Source: CAXXOK01 sp963664595
GTDB taxonomy: Bacteria; Bacillota; Clostridia; Christensenellales; Aristaeellaceae
Direction: 5' to 3'
DNA length: 64,000 nucleotides
Assembly: GCA_963664595.2 (NCBI GenBank)
Contig: CAXXOK010000010.1
Span: 1 to 64,000, forward strand
A program made the position numbers and the translations under genes. The stretch's first letter is position 1. Every line of letters starts with the position of its first letter. Below are positions 16,268 through 24,940 of this stretch, one piece after another. The notes beneath the pieces are model-generated. The model was not told the origin of the DNA. It ran no database searches and saw nothing but the letters and a program-made list of their open reading frames with translations.

Positions 16268-18930
16268 AGATTCTCACGCACCACCCTCATCAGCTCGCGT
16301 TTGTCGATCTTCGCGATCACCGTACCGAACCCGGCGGCAATCATCGCCGAAACGAATTTATCAACCAGATGGTTCAGCGTTTCTTCGCTCAATGAAATAT
16401 CGGAGCTGTTGCGGTTGCCTGCGGAAAGCGGCGTAACGATCGTTTTCCCGTCCTGCTGCCGTATGAGTTCCGGCCCCGCCTCGGCAACAATCGCCATACC
16501 TGACACGAGCTCGCCGCCGGCGGCCAGTGCAGGGATATTGGGAATACTGAACCCCAGCTTTTTGCCGCCGACAACCGGAACCCAGTCCGGAATGCTGATT
16601 GCCAGTTTGTTGATCCCGTCGATTGCCTTGTTGATGATGGAGATTACGGCATTGATCGGCGCTTTCACAAGGTTTCCGATCAGGCTGAACACGTTACCGA
16701 AGATATCGACAACGCTTTGCCATGCGGCTTTCCAGTTGCCGGAGAATACGTTCTTGACGAAATCGACCACGCCAGAGAAGATCCCCTTGATGTTTTCCCA
16801 AACGGCTTTGATGGTTTCATACAGGCCCGGAAAGTGTTCCTTCAGGTTATCGACCACAGCCGTGAATGCGGTCATAAACTTATCTTTAAGATAGCTTCCC
16901 CATTCCTTGAAGGTGTTCATTGCCTTTTCAACGACCGGCTTAATCGTATTGCTGTAAAGGCCGGTCAACGCATTTCCAACCTTTGAAAACGTATCCTTTA
17001 TTGAGCTTCCAATGCTGGAAAATGCATTGGTGAGCCAGCTCCACAGGCCCGCAAAGAAATCCTTGAACGATTGGAACACGCCGACGGCTTTTTCAATAAC
17101 CGGCTTGATAACGCCGGTGTATAGGAATGACAGTGCATCTCCGATGGCGGTAAATGCATTTTTGAACCAATCCGTGATAGCTGAAAACGCGTTTTTCATC
17201 CATGCCCAGATCACATCAACCGCATTGCGGAACCATTCGTAGTTGTTATACAGCAGTACAAGCGCCGCTATCACAGCGGCAATGGCGGCCACAATCAGCA
17301 GGATGGGGTTTGCAGACATTACAACGTTAACAGCGGCAATGCCTGCCTTTAACGCGGGGAATATCTTGATGATGGCTCCGATCCCCGTTGAAACCTTGCC
17401 GAGTATAATCAGTAAAGGCCCAACAGCCGCCAGTACAGAGATGATCATGAGAATCGTGTTCTTTTCCCCGTCGGACAGGGTAGAAAACCATAGAGCAAAC
17501 GACGAAGCGGCGGCCCCGACCTTTTCAAGGATAGAAGAAAAGGCTGGCAGCAGCGCTTCGCCAATCGTGGCCACGATGGACGTGATCGTACGCTGGAACG
17601 TATCCCATTGCGCATTGAACCCGGAATACATGGTATCTTGCAGGGTGCCCATCGTGCCCTGTGTGGAACCCAGCGAGGTATCCACGGATGTCAGCGCGGC
17701 AACGGCGGACGCGCCCAGGTCTTCCCATTTGGTGCCGTACAGGGCGACACCGATTTCGTTTTGCTTGACGGAATCGTTCATCCCGAAAAGCTTCTCGTTT
17801 ACCATCTGCATGGCGGCGGTAGCTTCGTCGCCGCCGGCCGCAAACATGGCGGTCATCTTCTCTGCGTCAAGGCCGAGCGCCGTGAACGCCGCTTTTGTTG
17901 TAGCGGAGTTATCCTTTGTCCGGATCCCGAATTCCTTGATCACATCGTTGAGGTAGTCGATCTGGAACGCCCCGTCCTGGGCGCCGGAATACATGGTGTC
18001 GAAAAACTGCTCGGCCGTATAACCGAGATCGGAGAAATAAACGCTGTATTCGGCAACCTGATCCGCAAGGTCGCCGTTTTGGTTCAGCCCGTTTTGTGCG
18101 CCCTTTACGAGAAGATCAAACGCTTGATCGGCGTCAATCCCGAACTGCGTCATCAGCGCATTGACGCCCCGGATGCCTTCCTGCAAATCAATATCGAAAG
18201 CATCCTGCAGTGTGAAAGCTTTTTCGGTTACGGTTTGCAGGGTATCGGCGGGCATATCGCCCATGATGTTGTTTACGATACCCATTGCGTTGGCGATATC
18301 ATTGTAGCTCTCGCCGTAATCATTCTTGTATATGGAATCAAGAACGGCTTTATACTTATCCGTTTCCGCTACGCTTTTCCCGGTTGTGGCAATATAGCGA
18401 TTGGCAGCCGATTCGAGATCGCCCGCCGTCTTGACGGCGGCAATGCTTCCGGCCGCGACGGCCGCCGTAACGACGGATGCTTTCTTTCCTGCATCTTCGG
18501 CTTTTTCGCCGAAGTCTTTCATGGCTGCGGAAGCCTTGTCCGTCCACTCGGTATGCTTTTTCAGCTCGGTCGTGGTTTCTTCCAGCTTGCTCTCATAGGT
18601 TTTCAGCGCGGCCTCAGCATGGGTGAGCTGCGTCTTCTTCTTAGCGATGGCCGATTCGTTTTTATCCTCGCTGGCCGTTTCCTTTTCCAACGCAAGCCGA
18701 AGCGCTTCGACCTTTTGCTTTTGCCCGGCAACCTGTTCCTGCAGGAGCTTTTGCTTGGCGGTGAGTTTTTCGGCGGCAGTCGCGTTATTGTCCATCTCAG
18801 CTGTCGCCAGCTTATAGTTGGCCTTCGCCTGGGACATCTCCGCGTTGATATCCTTGATCGACTTCTGAAACTCGACCGCACCGTCGGCTGTAAACTTTAC
18901 GCCGACCTCTTCGATGCTCTTGTTCGCCAC
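16264..18930 (-). CDS. Tape measure protein
   Basis: An 888-residue protein that sets tail length. Residues 1-130 are coiled coil (EFQKSIKDINAEMSQAKANY...). The middle carries the TIGR01760-type core (NDYGESYNDIANAMGIVNNIMG; QDGAFQIDYLNDVIKEFGIR). A strongly hydrophobic segment at about 490-570 would serve in DNA delivery across the membrane. Then come repeated W-F/Y-x-x-A-x2-I-W-x-x-I blocks. It starts with GTG at 18930, preceded by GGGGGTGAGG. Using the usual rule of about 0.15 nm per residue, the tail would be around 130 nm. Confidence 0.93.
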   Translation of the reverse strand: MANKSIEEVGVKFTADGAVEFQKSIKDINAEMSQAKANYKLATAEMDNNATAAEKLTAKQKLLQEQVAGQKQKVEALRLALEKETASEDKNESAIAKKKTQLTHAEAALKTYESKLEETTTELKKHTEWTDKASAAMKDFGEKAEDAGKKASVVTAAVAAGSIAAVKTAGDLESAANRYIATTGKSVAETDKYKAVLDSIYKNDYGESYNDIANAMGIVNNIMGDMPADTLQTVTEKAFTLQDAFDIDLQEGIRGVNALMTQFGIDADQAFDLLVKGAQNGLNQNGDLADQVAEYSVYFSDLGYTAEQFFDTMYSGAQDGAFQIDYLNDVIKEFGIRTKDNSATTKAAFTALGLDAEKMTAMFAAGGDEATAAMQMVNEKLFGMNDSVKQNEIGVALYGTKWEDLGASAVAALTSVDTSLGSTQGTMGTLQDTMYSGFNAQWDTFQRTITSIVATIGEALLPAFSSILEKVGAAASSFALWFSTLSDGEKNTILMIISVLAAVGPLLIILGKVSTGIGAIIKIFPALKAGIAAVNVVMSANPILLIVAAIAAVIAALVLLYNNYEWFRNAVDVIWAWMKNAFSAITDWFKNAFTAIGDALSFLYTGVIKPVIEKAVGVFQSFKDFFAGLWSWLTNAFSSIGSSIKDTFSKVGNALTGLYSNTIKPVVEKAMNTFKEWGSYLKDKFMTAFTAVVDNLKEHFPGLYETIKAVWENIKGIFSGVVDFVKNVFSGNWKAAWQSVVDIFGNVFSLIGNLVKAPINAVISIINKAIDGINKLAISIPDWVPVVGGKKLGFSIPNIPALAAGGELVSGMAIVAEAGPELIRQQDGKTIVTPLSAGNRNSSDISLSEETLNHLVDKFVSAMIAAGFGTVIAKIDKRELMRVVRENL

Positions 18931-18945
18931 AACCTCACCCCCCTG

Positions 18946-19128
18946 CTAATCATCGATATATCCATAGGAAAACGGGTTTTCTTTCCCTTGACTTTCAAGA
19001 TGTAACCCGCATAACTGATAGAAAGTAACAGGATTCATTTCCCAGAACTCACCCAGCGAAAGGCCAATTTTCTTCGCCGTGTACATCAACGTCGGGAAGT
19101 CGATGTCACACGGCGTTTTGCGTTTTTT
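18946..19128 (-). CDS. Tail assembly chaperone extension (gpT-like), made by -1 frameshift
   Basis: An open frame with no good start of its own begins at the slippery site in the preceding gene and runs about 60 codons to a TAG at 18948-18946. After slipping, the protein continues KKRKTPCDIDFPTLMYTAKK then GLSLGEFWEMNPVTFYQL. The block GLSLGEFW-E-NP-FY-L is the conserved core of gpT-like C-terminal domains of siphophage tail chaperones. It ends 16 bases before the tape measure start, which is the expected place. Confidence 0.8.
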   Translation of the reverse strand, partial: KKRKTPCDIDFPTLMYTAKKIGLSLGEFWEMNPVTFYQLCGLHLESQGKENPFSYGYIDD

Positions 19129-19478
19129 GACGGTGTCATTTTGTCGGCGGCCTCTGTAAACTCGTTGAAGATTTCAATGAGCTTCGGGAAATCATCCAAC
19201 CCGATGGCCATTGCCGCCTCTTCCTGCGTACACCTTGCGCCGCCGGCGCGAATGAGCGCATACAGCAGGTACGACAGCGCATGAAAGGCTTCCGGAGCCA
19301 GGCTGAGCTGATCCGCAGAATCCTTATCTTCTTCTTGCTCCTGCATGGCCGCGAACTGTTCGCTCAGCTTTCCCAGCCCGCCCGGATACTGCGTCATCAG
19401 TTCCAGGGCATAAAAATTCATGCCAACGGAGATGATCTCTCCGTTGGCCAGTTGGAAATCCTTTTTATTAACAACCAT
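19086..19478 (-). CDS. Tail assembly chaperone (gpG-like)
   Basis: A 130-residue protein that, with its frameshifted long form, coats the tape measure protein during tail assembly. Segments: MVVNKKDFQLANGEIISVGMNFYALELM, a Glu/Asp/Gln-rich middle, an ALSYLLYALIRAGG helix and the C-terminal FPKLIEIFNEFTEAADKM. It contains the A-AAA-AAC slippery site at its codons for Ser-Lys-Asn near the end, so normal termination gives the G form. Lies between the major tail protein and tape measure genes. Confidence 0.82.
   Translation of the reverse strand: MVVNKKDFQLANGEIISVGMNFYALELMTQYPGGLGKLSEQFAAMQEQEEDKDSADQLSLAPEAFHALSYLLYALIRAGGARCTQEEAAMAIGLDDFPKLIEIFNEFTEAADKMTPSKNAKRRVTSTSRR
19122..19128 (-). 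promoter_or_regulatory. Programmed -1 frameshift site A-AAA-AAC
   Basis: On the minus strand the frame reads TCA AAA AAC, giving a canonical X-XXY-YYZ heptamer. The -1 product matches the gpT-like family, while the 0 frame stops 13 codons later at 19086. No downstream pseudoknot was evaluated. Confidence 0.8.
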
Positions 19479-19491
19479 TCTTCACACCGCC

Positions 19492-20091
19492 TTATGCTTC
19501 GGCAATCGGTTCGGTCAGGACGGCGGCAAAGAACTCAGCCTCCGTCAGCGGCGTTTCACCCGCTACGAGAAGCTCGGTATCGTATTCAATCTGCCAGTCG
19601 CCCGCATCGTTGAATTCATACGTCTGCACGTTGACGGTACGGTTCTGGCCGCCCGTGCTGTCTTTCGTCGCGGTCTCGTGGTCTTTCGATGTGTCGATCA
19701 TCCGGCACTTCGGGTACCACACGTACATGAAATGACCGCCGCGTTTGGGGTACACGACGCCCTGTGCGAAGTACTCGCCTTCGTCAAAGCGGTTGCGGGT
19801 CACGAAACCGCCGGATACGGCGCTGCCGCGCATACGGGCAAGGTTTGCCGGATCGTATGCCAGTACTTCAACCGCCAGTGTCGGTGGCGAAACGATCACA
19901 TCGTTGTCATATACCTTGCTGCTGCCATATATGGGATCCATCTTCCCCTGTTCGGAAACACCGATCTTTACCAACGCCTCCGACTTATAAACATCGCTGG
20001 AATACCCGTTCTCTCCCGCTGCATCTTCAAAGCATTGATACAATGCACCAACACCCACGTTGCGAAAGGGCTTTTGCATGATGATTGCCAT
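19492..20091 (-). CDS. Major tail protein
   Basis: A 199-residue tail tube subunit. Features are an N-terminal arm (MAIIMQKPFRNVGVGALYQ), a beta-sandwich core (LAVEVLAYDPANLARMRG; GVVYPKRGGHFMYVWYPKC) and TEFNDAGDWQIEYDTELLVAG-type strands near the end, as in phi13-type major tail proteins. It sits between the HK97-gp10-like gene and the chaperone gene, the standard order. Confidence 0.82.
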   Translation of the reverse strand: MAIIMQKPFRNVGVGALYQCFEDAAGENGYSSDVYKSEALVKIGVSEQGKMDPIYGSSKVYDNDVIVSPPTLAVEVLAYDPANLARMRGSAVSGGFVTRNRFDEGEYFAQGVVYPKRGGHFMYVWYPKCRMIDTSKDHETATKDSTGGQNRTVNVQTYEFNDAGDWQIEYDTELLVAGETPLTEAEFFAAVLTEPIAEA

Positions 20092-20097
20092 AATCGT

Positions 20098-20478
20098 TCA
20101 TCCTTTCAGTACCGCAACCATGCGGCCTATGATTTGGTCTTTTTGTTTGTTGAATTCAGGCTTCATATGAGGGCTGGGCATAACGGTTTTGCCTGCTTTG
20201 GCCCAGCCACCCGCGCGATGGCCCGATTCAACCATACGCCCGTAGAACTTGCCCCAACCCACAACGGTTTCAGTGTTTTGGGCATCCTGTTCGTATGTGA
20301 TGCTATCCAGCATGTGCTCGCGGCTGCGGCCACGCGGGGACGTTTTGCTTCGCATCACCCTACAAAAATACTCCGCACCCGCTTGTTGGGCCCGGAGTAT
20401 ATTGGCGGAGCTAGCGTTTTTAGAATATCCTTCCAACAGGTTTGCCAACCGCTGCAGCCCTTCAAAATCATCCGCCAT
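20098..20478 (-). CDS. HK97 gp10-like tail completion protein
   Basis: A 126-residue protein starting at ATG 20478, overlapping the preceding stop. It contains LANLLEGYSKNASSANILRAQQAGAEYF and GRMVESGHRAGG with a C-terminal MKPEFNKQKDQIIGRMVAVLKG helix. The VESGHRA-type motif and the late PHMKPEF motif are hallmarks of the HK97-gp10 family, which finishes the head-tail joint. Order with neighbours agrees. Confidence 0.85.
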   Translation of the reverse strand: MADDFEGLQRLANLLEGYSKNASSANILRAQQAGAEYFCRVMRSKTSPRGRSREHMLDSITYEQDAQNTETVVGWGKFYGRMVESGHRAGGWAKAGKTVMPSPHMKPEFNKQKDQIIGRMVAVLKG

Positions 20479-20807
20479 CAAATCACCTCGGTCAGGTGGC
20501 CGTTGAACAGATAACTGATTTCATCCTTCTCCGGATCGTAGCCGATTTCACACACAAACTGGAACCGGTTGTCCACGAATGTCTGGATGATGGTATCCAC
20601 GTTGGGATCGTCGCCATCGGTTGTGATGTACTCGGCAACCACGGTGATTTCGATTTCATCCGCATTATTGCTGCCGTATACGGGTTCTATCCGGCCGGGC
20701 TGCCAGACCATGCGGGGCAGTACGCTATCCAGGCCGCGGAATTTCACAACCGATATTCCCGCGCTTTCCAGCGTCCCCAGCATGGTTTCAAACTCAGGCT
20801 GTGTCAT
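20478..20807 (-). CDS. Tail terminator/completion-like protein, unassigned
   Basis: A 109-residue protein starting at ATG 20807 (MTQPEFETMLGTLESAGI). It is mixed alpha/beta with a long acidic middle (NNADEIEITVVAEYITTDGDDPN). It lies at the position of the tail terminator (minor capsid/tail completion) in HK97-like clusters, between the gp10-like gene and the head-closure gene, and overlaps both by a few bases. Function is by position only. Confidence 0.7.
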   Translation of the reverse strand: MTQPEFETMLGTLESAGISVVKFRGLDSVLPRMVWQPGRIEPVYGSNNADEIEITVVAEYITTDGDDPNVDTIIQTFVDNRFQFVCEIGYDPEKDEISYLFNGHLTEVI

Positions 20808-21147
20808 AGCGCTGCACCACCTTTGCAAGGGAAACGTCCATGACCGGCGGATAGATGTCCTCCGGGCGCTGGATCTGTTTGACGGAATACTGCACACCGT
20901 CCTCGGTGACGGCAACGTCCTGCGTGGATACGTCGGCGAGGTACGGCATTCGCAGCAGCCGGTCGATTTGTACGTTCGCCTGCTTGGCGGACCAGAACCG
21001 CGATATCCCGACCGTCCGGTTATGGTAACGGATACCGCCGAGTTTCAGTACCAGCAATTGGATCGGCTTCTTTGCCGCAACCGCGGCATTTTTCACCGAG
21101 TAGAACCCGCATACGCCGTCGTTAAACGTCTGTGGTTTCTGCTGCAT
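20794..21147 (-). CDS. Head closure-like protein
   Basis: A 117-residue protein (VLKLGGIRYHNRTVGISRFWSAKQANVQIDRLLRMPYLADVSTQD). Positioned directly after the gp6-like connector, where head-closure or stopper proteins occur. The RLLRMPY..VSTQDVAV segment is found in this family in Clostridial phages. GGGGGTGA precedes the ATG. It overlaps the upstream gene by 26 bases. Function is inferred from position. Confidence 0.65.
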   Translation of the reverse strand: MQQKPQTFNDGVCGFYSVKNAAVAAKKPIQLLVLKLGGIRYHNRTVGISRFWSAKQANVQIDRLLRMPYLADVSTQDVAVTEDGVQYSVKQIQRPEDIYPPVMDVSLAKVVQRYDTA

Positions 21148-21424
21148 ACAGGTTCACCCCCTCGGCGATTTGGAGCGACAGGAGTTCATGCCGGTAGTTC
21201 TTCTGGAAATCCTCCAGCACGTTGGATCGCTCGTAACGGCAGTAATTCAGGAGAAGGGATTGCGCGAGGCAGGGAGTATTAAACGCCTGCTCCCGCCCCG
21301 CGATCCCATTGATATACGCCATGCCCCGGTCGATCATTCCGGCCAGTTTCTTATCCCCGTCTGCAGCGTCCCATGTGATGTCGAGATAGTTTTTAACGTC
21401 CGCAATCATATCCTCGGCAGACAT
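21122..21424 (-). CDS. Phage gp6-like head-tail connector
   Basis: A 100-residue alpha-helical protein (MSAEDMIADVKNYLDITWDAADGDKKLAGMIDRGMAYINGIAG) matching the gp6-like connector family, in which DVK..L.I.W...D..L...I..G..YI...AG is typical. It forms the ring between portal and tail. Located right after the capsid block, as expected. Confidence 0.85.
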   Translation of the reverse strand: MSAEDMIADVKNYLDITWDAADGDKKLAGMIDRGMAYINGIAGREQAFNTPCLAQSLLLNYCRYERSNVLEDFQKNYRHELLSLQIAEGVNLYAAETTDV

Positions 21425-21430
21425 ACCAGG

Positions 21431-21715
21431 TTACTCCTTTGCCTTTTTCGACCGGTTTTTTCCGCCCGGGGCTTCCTCAGCAGCCGATGCGGCTTCTGCT
21501 TTGGGAACGGCTGCTTCGTTTTCGCCTTCGGCCTTGGCAGCGGGCGCTTCATTTTCGCTTTCGGCTCCGGTATCATCGATAACCACAATGAACGGCCCGC
21601 CTTCCGCCTTGTTAATTTCGGCGATACGCGCTTCATCGCGCTCAATGGTGTCACCGGCAGCGTAAACGCTCCTGGTGATCTTGTCCCGGAACTTCTTAAT
21701 GATCTTACCTTTCAT
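21431..21715 (-). CDS. Small acidic/lysine-tailed head accessory protein
   Basis: A 94-residue protein. The N-terminal third (KGKIIKKFRDKITRSVYAAGDTIERDEARIAEI) is the conserved part of proteins that follow major capsid genes in Firmicute phages. The rest is a low-complexity tail of Glu, Ala and Lys ending GGKNRSKKAKE. It lies between capsid and connector genes with AAGGAGG before the ATG. It may decorate or stabilise the head. Function unproven. Confidence 0.72.
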   Translation of the reverse strand: MKGKIIKKFRDKITRSVYAAGDTIERDEARIAEINKAEGGPFIVVIDDTGAESENEAPAAKAEGENEAAVPKAEAASAAEEAPGGKNRSKKAKE

Positions 21716-21728
21716 CCGTTACGCCTCC

Positions 21729-22910
21729 TTATGCGACCGGGAAGTCGTCGGCGTTCGTTACGTTCACATTGAGAACGGTCGGTGTCAGATTGGTGATGTC
21801 GGCAAGATAGAACGCGTTGGCATCCAGCGGTTTGCCGTTGCCGTACAGCTTGATGAGATACACGCGGTTATCTTCGAGGAATTTGTACTCGTCGCTGTAC
21901 AGCAGTTTGCCGCCCTTGCTGGTGCCGATACCCATGAAGTAACGCGACGCCAGGCCGAAGACCGCGCGGTTTTCGGGGACAGCCGCAGAAACAACCACAT
22001 CGATGGGATACGGCAGCGCGTTCTGCGCAAACATGCCGTCGGCAGTGCGCGGGGTAATGGCGGGGTATACCTTGGTGTAATAATCCGAGGGATTAACCAC
22101 CATCAGAAGGCGCGGTACGTTCCGGCGCTTGCTGTTCGGGCCCTGGGAAACGCTGTTGAGGATCGTGCCCAGCGTGGTGGGATCCAGCGCAGTGATGGCG
22201 GTTGCCGCTTTACGCGGATATACGCCGTCGGTTGCGCCGGTCAACGCGCGGGTCATGCCGAGGGGCTTTGCATTGCCATCGCCGTCCACAATCGCGGCTT
22301 CCAGCCCGGTGGCAAGCGCTTCGGACAGTAAAGCGCGTACATAGCGGTCAAGCCATGCAGGGCCGAGGTCGAGCATGGATTTTGCAACGGGCACGAAGGC
22401 GGACACCTTTTTCTGCGCGAGATCAACCTTTTCAAAATCACCCGCCAGCTCGGCGGCGATCGCGGCCGTCAGCTCGCCCCACGCGACGGTGCCGCTGGTG
22501 GTGGAGAGCAGGATCTCGATCAGGGCCCCGGTGTTCTGGAAATTGATGTGGTTCAGGATGGGGTGCGCTTCGGTCATATCATCGAAAATCGAATCAATGA
22601 TGGTCTTGGGCAGCACCACATCCAGATCCGTCAATGCCTGCTGCGGGTTGCTGGATTTCATGGCATCAATGACGCTCTGGTAATACGTGGTTTCTTCGCT
22701 GGTGAGCGCACGCACGCCGCGCGTGGACAGGATGCGCTGGTCATTGCTTTCGATCAGGCCTTTCGCTTCTGCGGTCACTGCCCTTTCCAGCATCTCGGTG
22801 AAATCCGTAAACGCCTGCTGGAAGTCCGCTTCGTTGCCGTCCTTCATGGCGGCCATCAGGCGCTGCTGAATCTTCGTTTTCTCTTCTTTCAAAAGGTCAA
22901 GGTTCTTCAT
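21729..22910 (-). CDS. Major capsid protein, HK97 fold
   Basis: A 393-residue protein. The first ~100 residues form a coiled-coil delta/scaffold domain (MKNLDLLKEEKTKIQQRLMAAMKDG...), normally removed by the protease. The core carries LPKTIIDSIFDDM, TSGTVAWGELTAAIAAELAGDF, KKVSAFVPVAKSMLDLG and LEDNRVYLIKLYGNG, all typical of HK97-type capsids. I chose ATG 22910 with GAAGAAACG upstream; an earlier in-frame start at 22925 adds five residues. Confidence 0.92.
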   Translation of the reverse strand: MKNLDLLKEEKTKIQQRLMAAMKDGNEADFQQAFTDFTEMLERAVTAEAKGLIESNDQRILSTRGVRALTSEETTYYQSVIDAMKSSNPQQALTDLDVVLPKTIIDSIFDDMTEAHPILNHINFQNTGALIEILLSTTSGTVAWGELTAAIAAELAGDFEKVDLAQKKVSAFVPVAKSMLDLGPAWLDRYVRALLSEALATGLEAAIVDGDGNAKPLGMTRALTGATDGVYPRKAATAITALDPTTLGTILNSVSQGPNSKRRNVPRLLMVVNPSDYYTKVYPAITPRTADGMFAQNALPYPIDVVVSAAVPENRAVFGLASRYFMGIGTSKGGKLLYSDEYKFLEDNRVYLIKLYGNGKPLDANAFYLADITNLTPTVLNVNVTNADDFPVA

Positions 22911-22925
22911 CGTTTCTTCCTCCAA

Positions 22926-23708
22926 TCAAGAAAACAGCCCTTGCATGAGCTGTTTCGGTTTATTGATCTGTTCCTGGGGTTCGGGCTGCGGCGCCGGTTC
23001 GGGAACGCCGGGCGGGTTCTGCTGCGTTTGCATCAGGGCTTCCAGCGTTTGCCTCGCCGCTTTATAACTGGACATCTGCCGGCCGATGGAGTTCGTCAGC
23101 TGCTTCATCACCTCGGCGGTTTTTTCCGGATCAATTTGCCGATCGCTGATTTCATCCGCAAGGCCGAGGTCAGCACACTCCTCCGCCGTAAGCCACGTTT
23201 CGGCCTCCAGCATGGATACAAGCCTCGTTTTTTCCAATTTGCCGCCAGACTTTTCAAGGTATACCTGGATATTTCCTTCCATGATTTTATCCAGGTCATC
23301 CGCAGCCTTGCGCAGCTGCTTTGCATTCCCGCATACGCAATCCATCATTTCATGAATCATCATCATGCTGTTTCCGTACATGATAACCTTGTCTGCGGCC
23401 ATTGCAATGACGGACGCCACGGAACACGCGAAACCGTCGATATAGGCCGTGACGTTTGCAGGATTTCGCTTCAGCTGCGCATAGATTCCGTATCCTTCCA
23501 TCACGCTGCCGCCCGGGCTGTTGATGTACAGGTTTATCTGGGCCGCATTCGGACTTTCAGCTAACACCTTGCGGAAATAGTCCGCGCTGGTTTCGCTTTC
23601 GATGTATTCACCTGTCCACCAGTCATACCCGCTGGAAACCACAGCGCCATAGATATACAGATCCAGCGTGGTGCCGTCAGCGGACTGCTTGAAAGTAATT
23701 ATTCCCAT
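22926..23708 (-). CDS. ClpP-type prohead protease
   Basis: A 260-residue serine protease that matures the capsid. The oxyanion/nucleophile region is INSPGGSVMEG then GFACSVASVIAMAAD (catalytic Ser) and the catalytic His is in MMMIHEMM. The ClpP fold covers about residues 15-190; the C-terminus is a Pro/Gln-rich tail. Start ATG 23708 is 9 bases after AGAGGTG. It sits between portal and capsid genes as usual. Confidence 0.92.
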   Translation of the reverse strand: MGIITFKQSADGTTLDLYIYGAVVSSGYDWWTGEYIESETSADYFRKVLAESPNAAQINLYINSPGGSVMEGYGIYAQLKRNPANVTAYIDGFACSVASVIAMAADKVIMYGNSMMMIHEMMDCVCGNAKQLRKAADDLDKIMEGNIQVYLEKSGGKLEKTRLVSMLEAETWLTAEECADLGLADEISDRQIDPEKTAEVMKQLTNSIGRQMSSYKAARQTLEALMQTQQNPPGVPEPAPQPEPQEQINKPKQLMQGLFS

Positions 23709-23752
23709 GTTTCCTATCACCTCTCTTATGATCGGGTTCCCGTGCTCTGCGG

Positions 23753-24928
23753 TTAGCCACCAGCATCACCGGCTTGCAATGCGGCCAGCAATTCATCGGC
23801 TGGAGAATAGTTCTTGGTCATCCAGTGCTGATAAGCCCATTCCTCATCAATCAGCTGTTCTCCAACGGCCTTGCGAATGTCGTTGATACAGAACGCGCCG
23901 GATGCAATCAGCTTATCGATCGCCGTGCTTACGCTCAGCAGGTCGATATGCTCAATCGTCTTGGTGTCGATTTGGATATAGGTACCGGCTAGAAAAGCGG
24001 CCCGGCCGACCCGCTTCCGGTTGATTTCCTCCTGCAGGTTATCCACAAGCGGATCAATACAAAACGTAAGAAACAGCTTCAATGCATCCTTCAACCCCGC
24101 GACATCGCCGCGCAGCAGTGCAGGCGGGATGCACAAACCCTTTGCGGTAAAATCGCTGATATCGTCCACCATCGCGCGGATGTCGCGGGTGGTATCGTTG
24201 GCATAGGTCTTGCTTCCGAGCTCTTCATAGCTCCAACCGTCAAACAGCGGAAGGACGCCGTTTTCCGAGGCGAAGAATTTCTTCAGGCGCGTTTCCTGCA
24301 TCTCCCGCAATGTCTCTTCAAACTTGGGATCACCCCGTGCCATTGTGTTGATCAGCATTTTCCCGCGGGTGCCGCGCGACCGGATAAACGCGTTCATGCT
24401 GCGCTGGATCATCTTGGCATAGGTGGAATACAGGCTGTCTGTGATCCGCTTGACATTCAGGCAATTCAACTGGAAAAAGAGGACTTCGGAACCCGGAAAC
24501 GGTTTATTGAATGTGAACTCATCTACCTGTACACCACTGAAAACATCGTCATACATGGCGTATTGCTTTCGTTGGAAGCTATCAGCAACCAGTAATCCTC
24601 CGCCGCTTCCTTCGATCACAAGCGCCTCGTTGTTTTTCAGCAGATGATGGATCAGCTTATGCAGAAACGCGGAGCTGTTCTGGTTCTTGTTCGGCTCCAC
24701 ATTCCAGAGATAGTATTCGTCGCCCTGGGTTTCTTTGTTCTTTATAAATGTCTTGAATTCGCACTTGCTGATGCTGTTGGCAATCAGGTTCGCAGCGGTT
24801 TCAAACGCCAGCTCGCGGATGTGGAATTCCGCAATGATATCCGCCAGCTCCGGATCGCTCCAGATATCACCGCTCATCGGAACGCTGCCTTCGGCAAGCT
24901 TCGTCCGCAGCCAATCCCAAAAGCTCAA
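23753..24928 (-). CDS. Portal protein, HK97 family
   Basis: A 391-residue subunit of the DNA entry ring. It starts with TTG after a strong AAGGAGGTGATC site. Conserved features are IRELAFETAANLIANSISKCEF, LWNVEPNKNQNSSAFLHKLIHHLLKNNEALV, the clip/stem region and GVPPALL-like CIPPALLRGD. The order terminase-portal-protease-capsid is kept. Confidence 0.92.
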   Translation of the reverse strand: MSFWDWLRTKLAEGSVPMSGDIWSDPELADIIAEFHIRELAFETAANLIANSISKCEFKTFIKNKETQGDEYYLWNVEPNKNQNSSAFLHKLIHHLLKNNEALVIEGSGGGLLVADSFQRKQYAMYDDVFSGVQVDEFTFNKPFPGSEVLFFQLNCLNVKRITDSLYSTYAKMIQRSMNAFIRSRGTRGKMLINTMARGDPKFEETLREMQETRLKKFFASENGVLPLFDGWSYEELGSKTYANDTTRDIRAMVDDISDFTAKGLCIPPALLRGDVAGLKDALKLFLTFCIDPLVDNLQEEINRKRVGRAAFLAGTYIQIDTKTIEHIDLLSVSTAIDKLIASGAFCINDIRKAVGEQLIDEEWAYQHWMTKNYSPADELLAALQAGDAGG

Positions 24929-24940
24929 ATGATCACCTCC

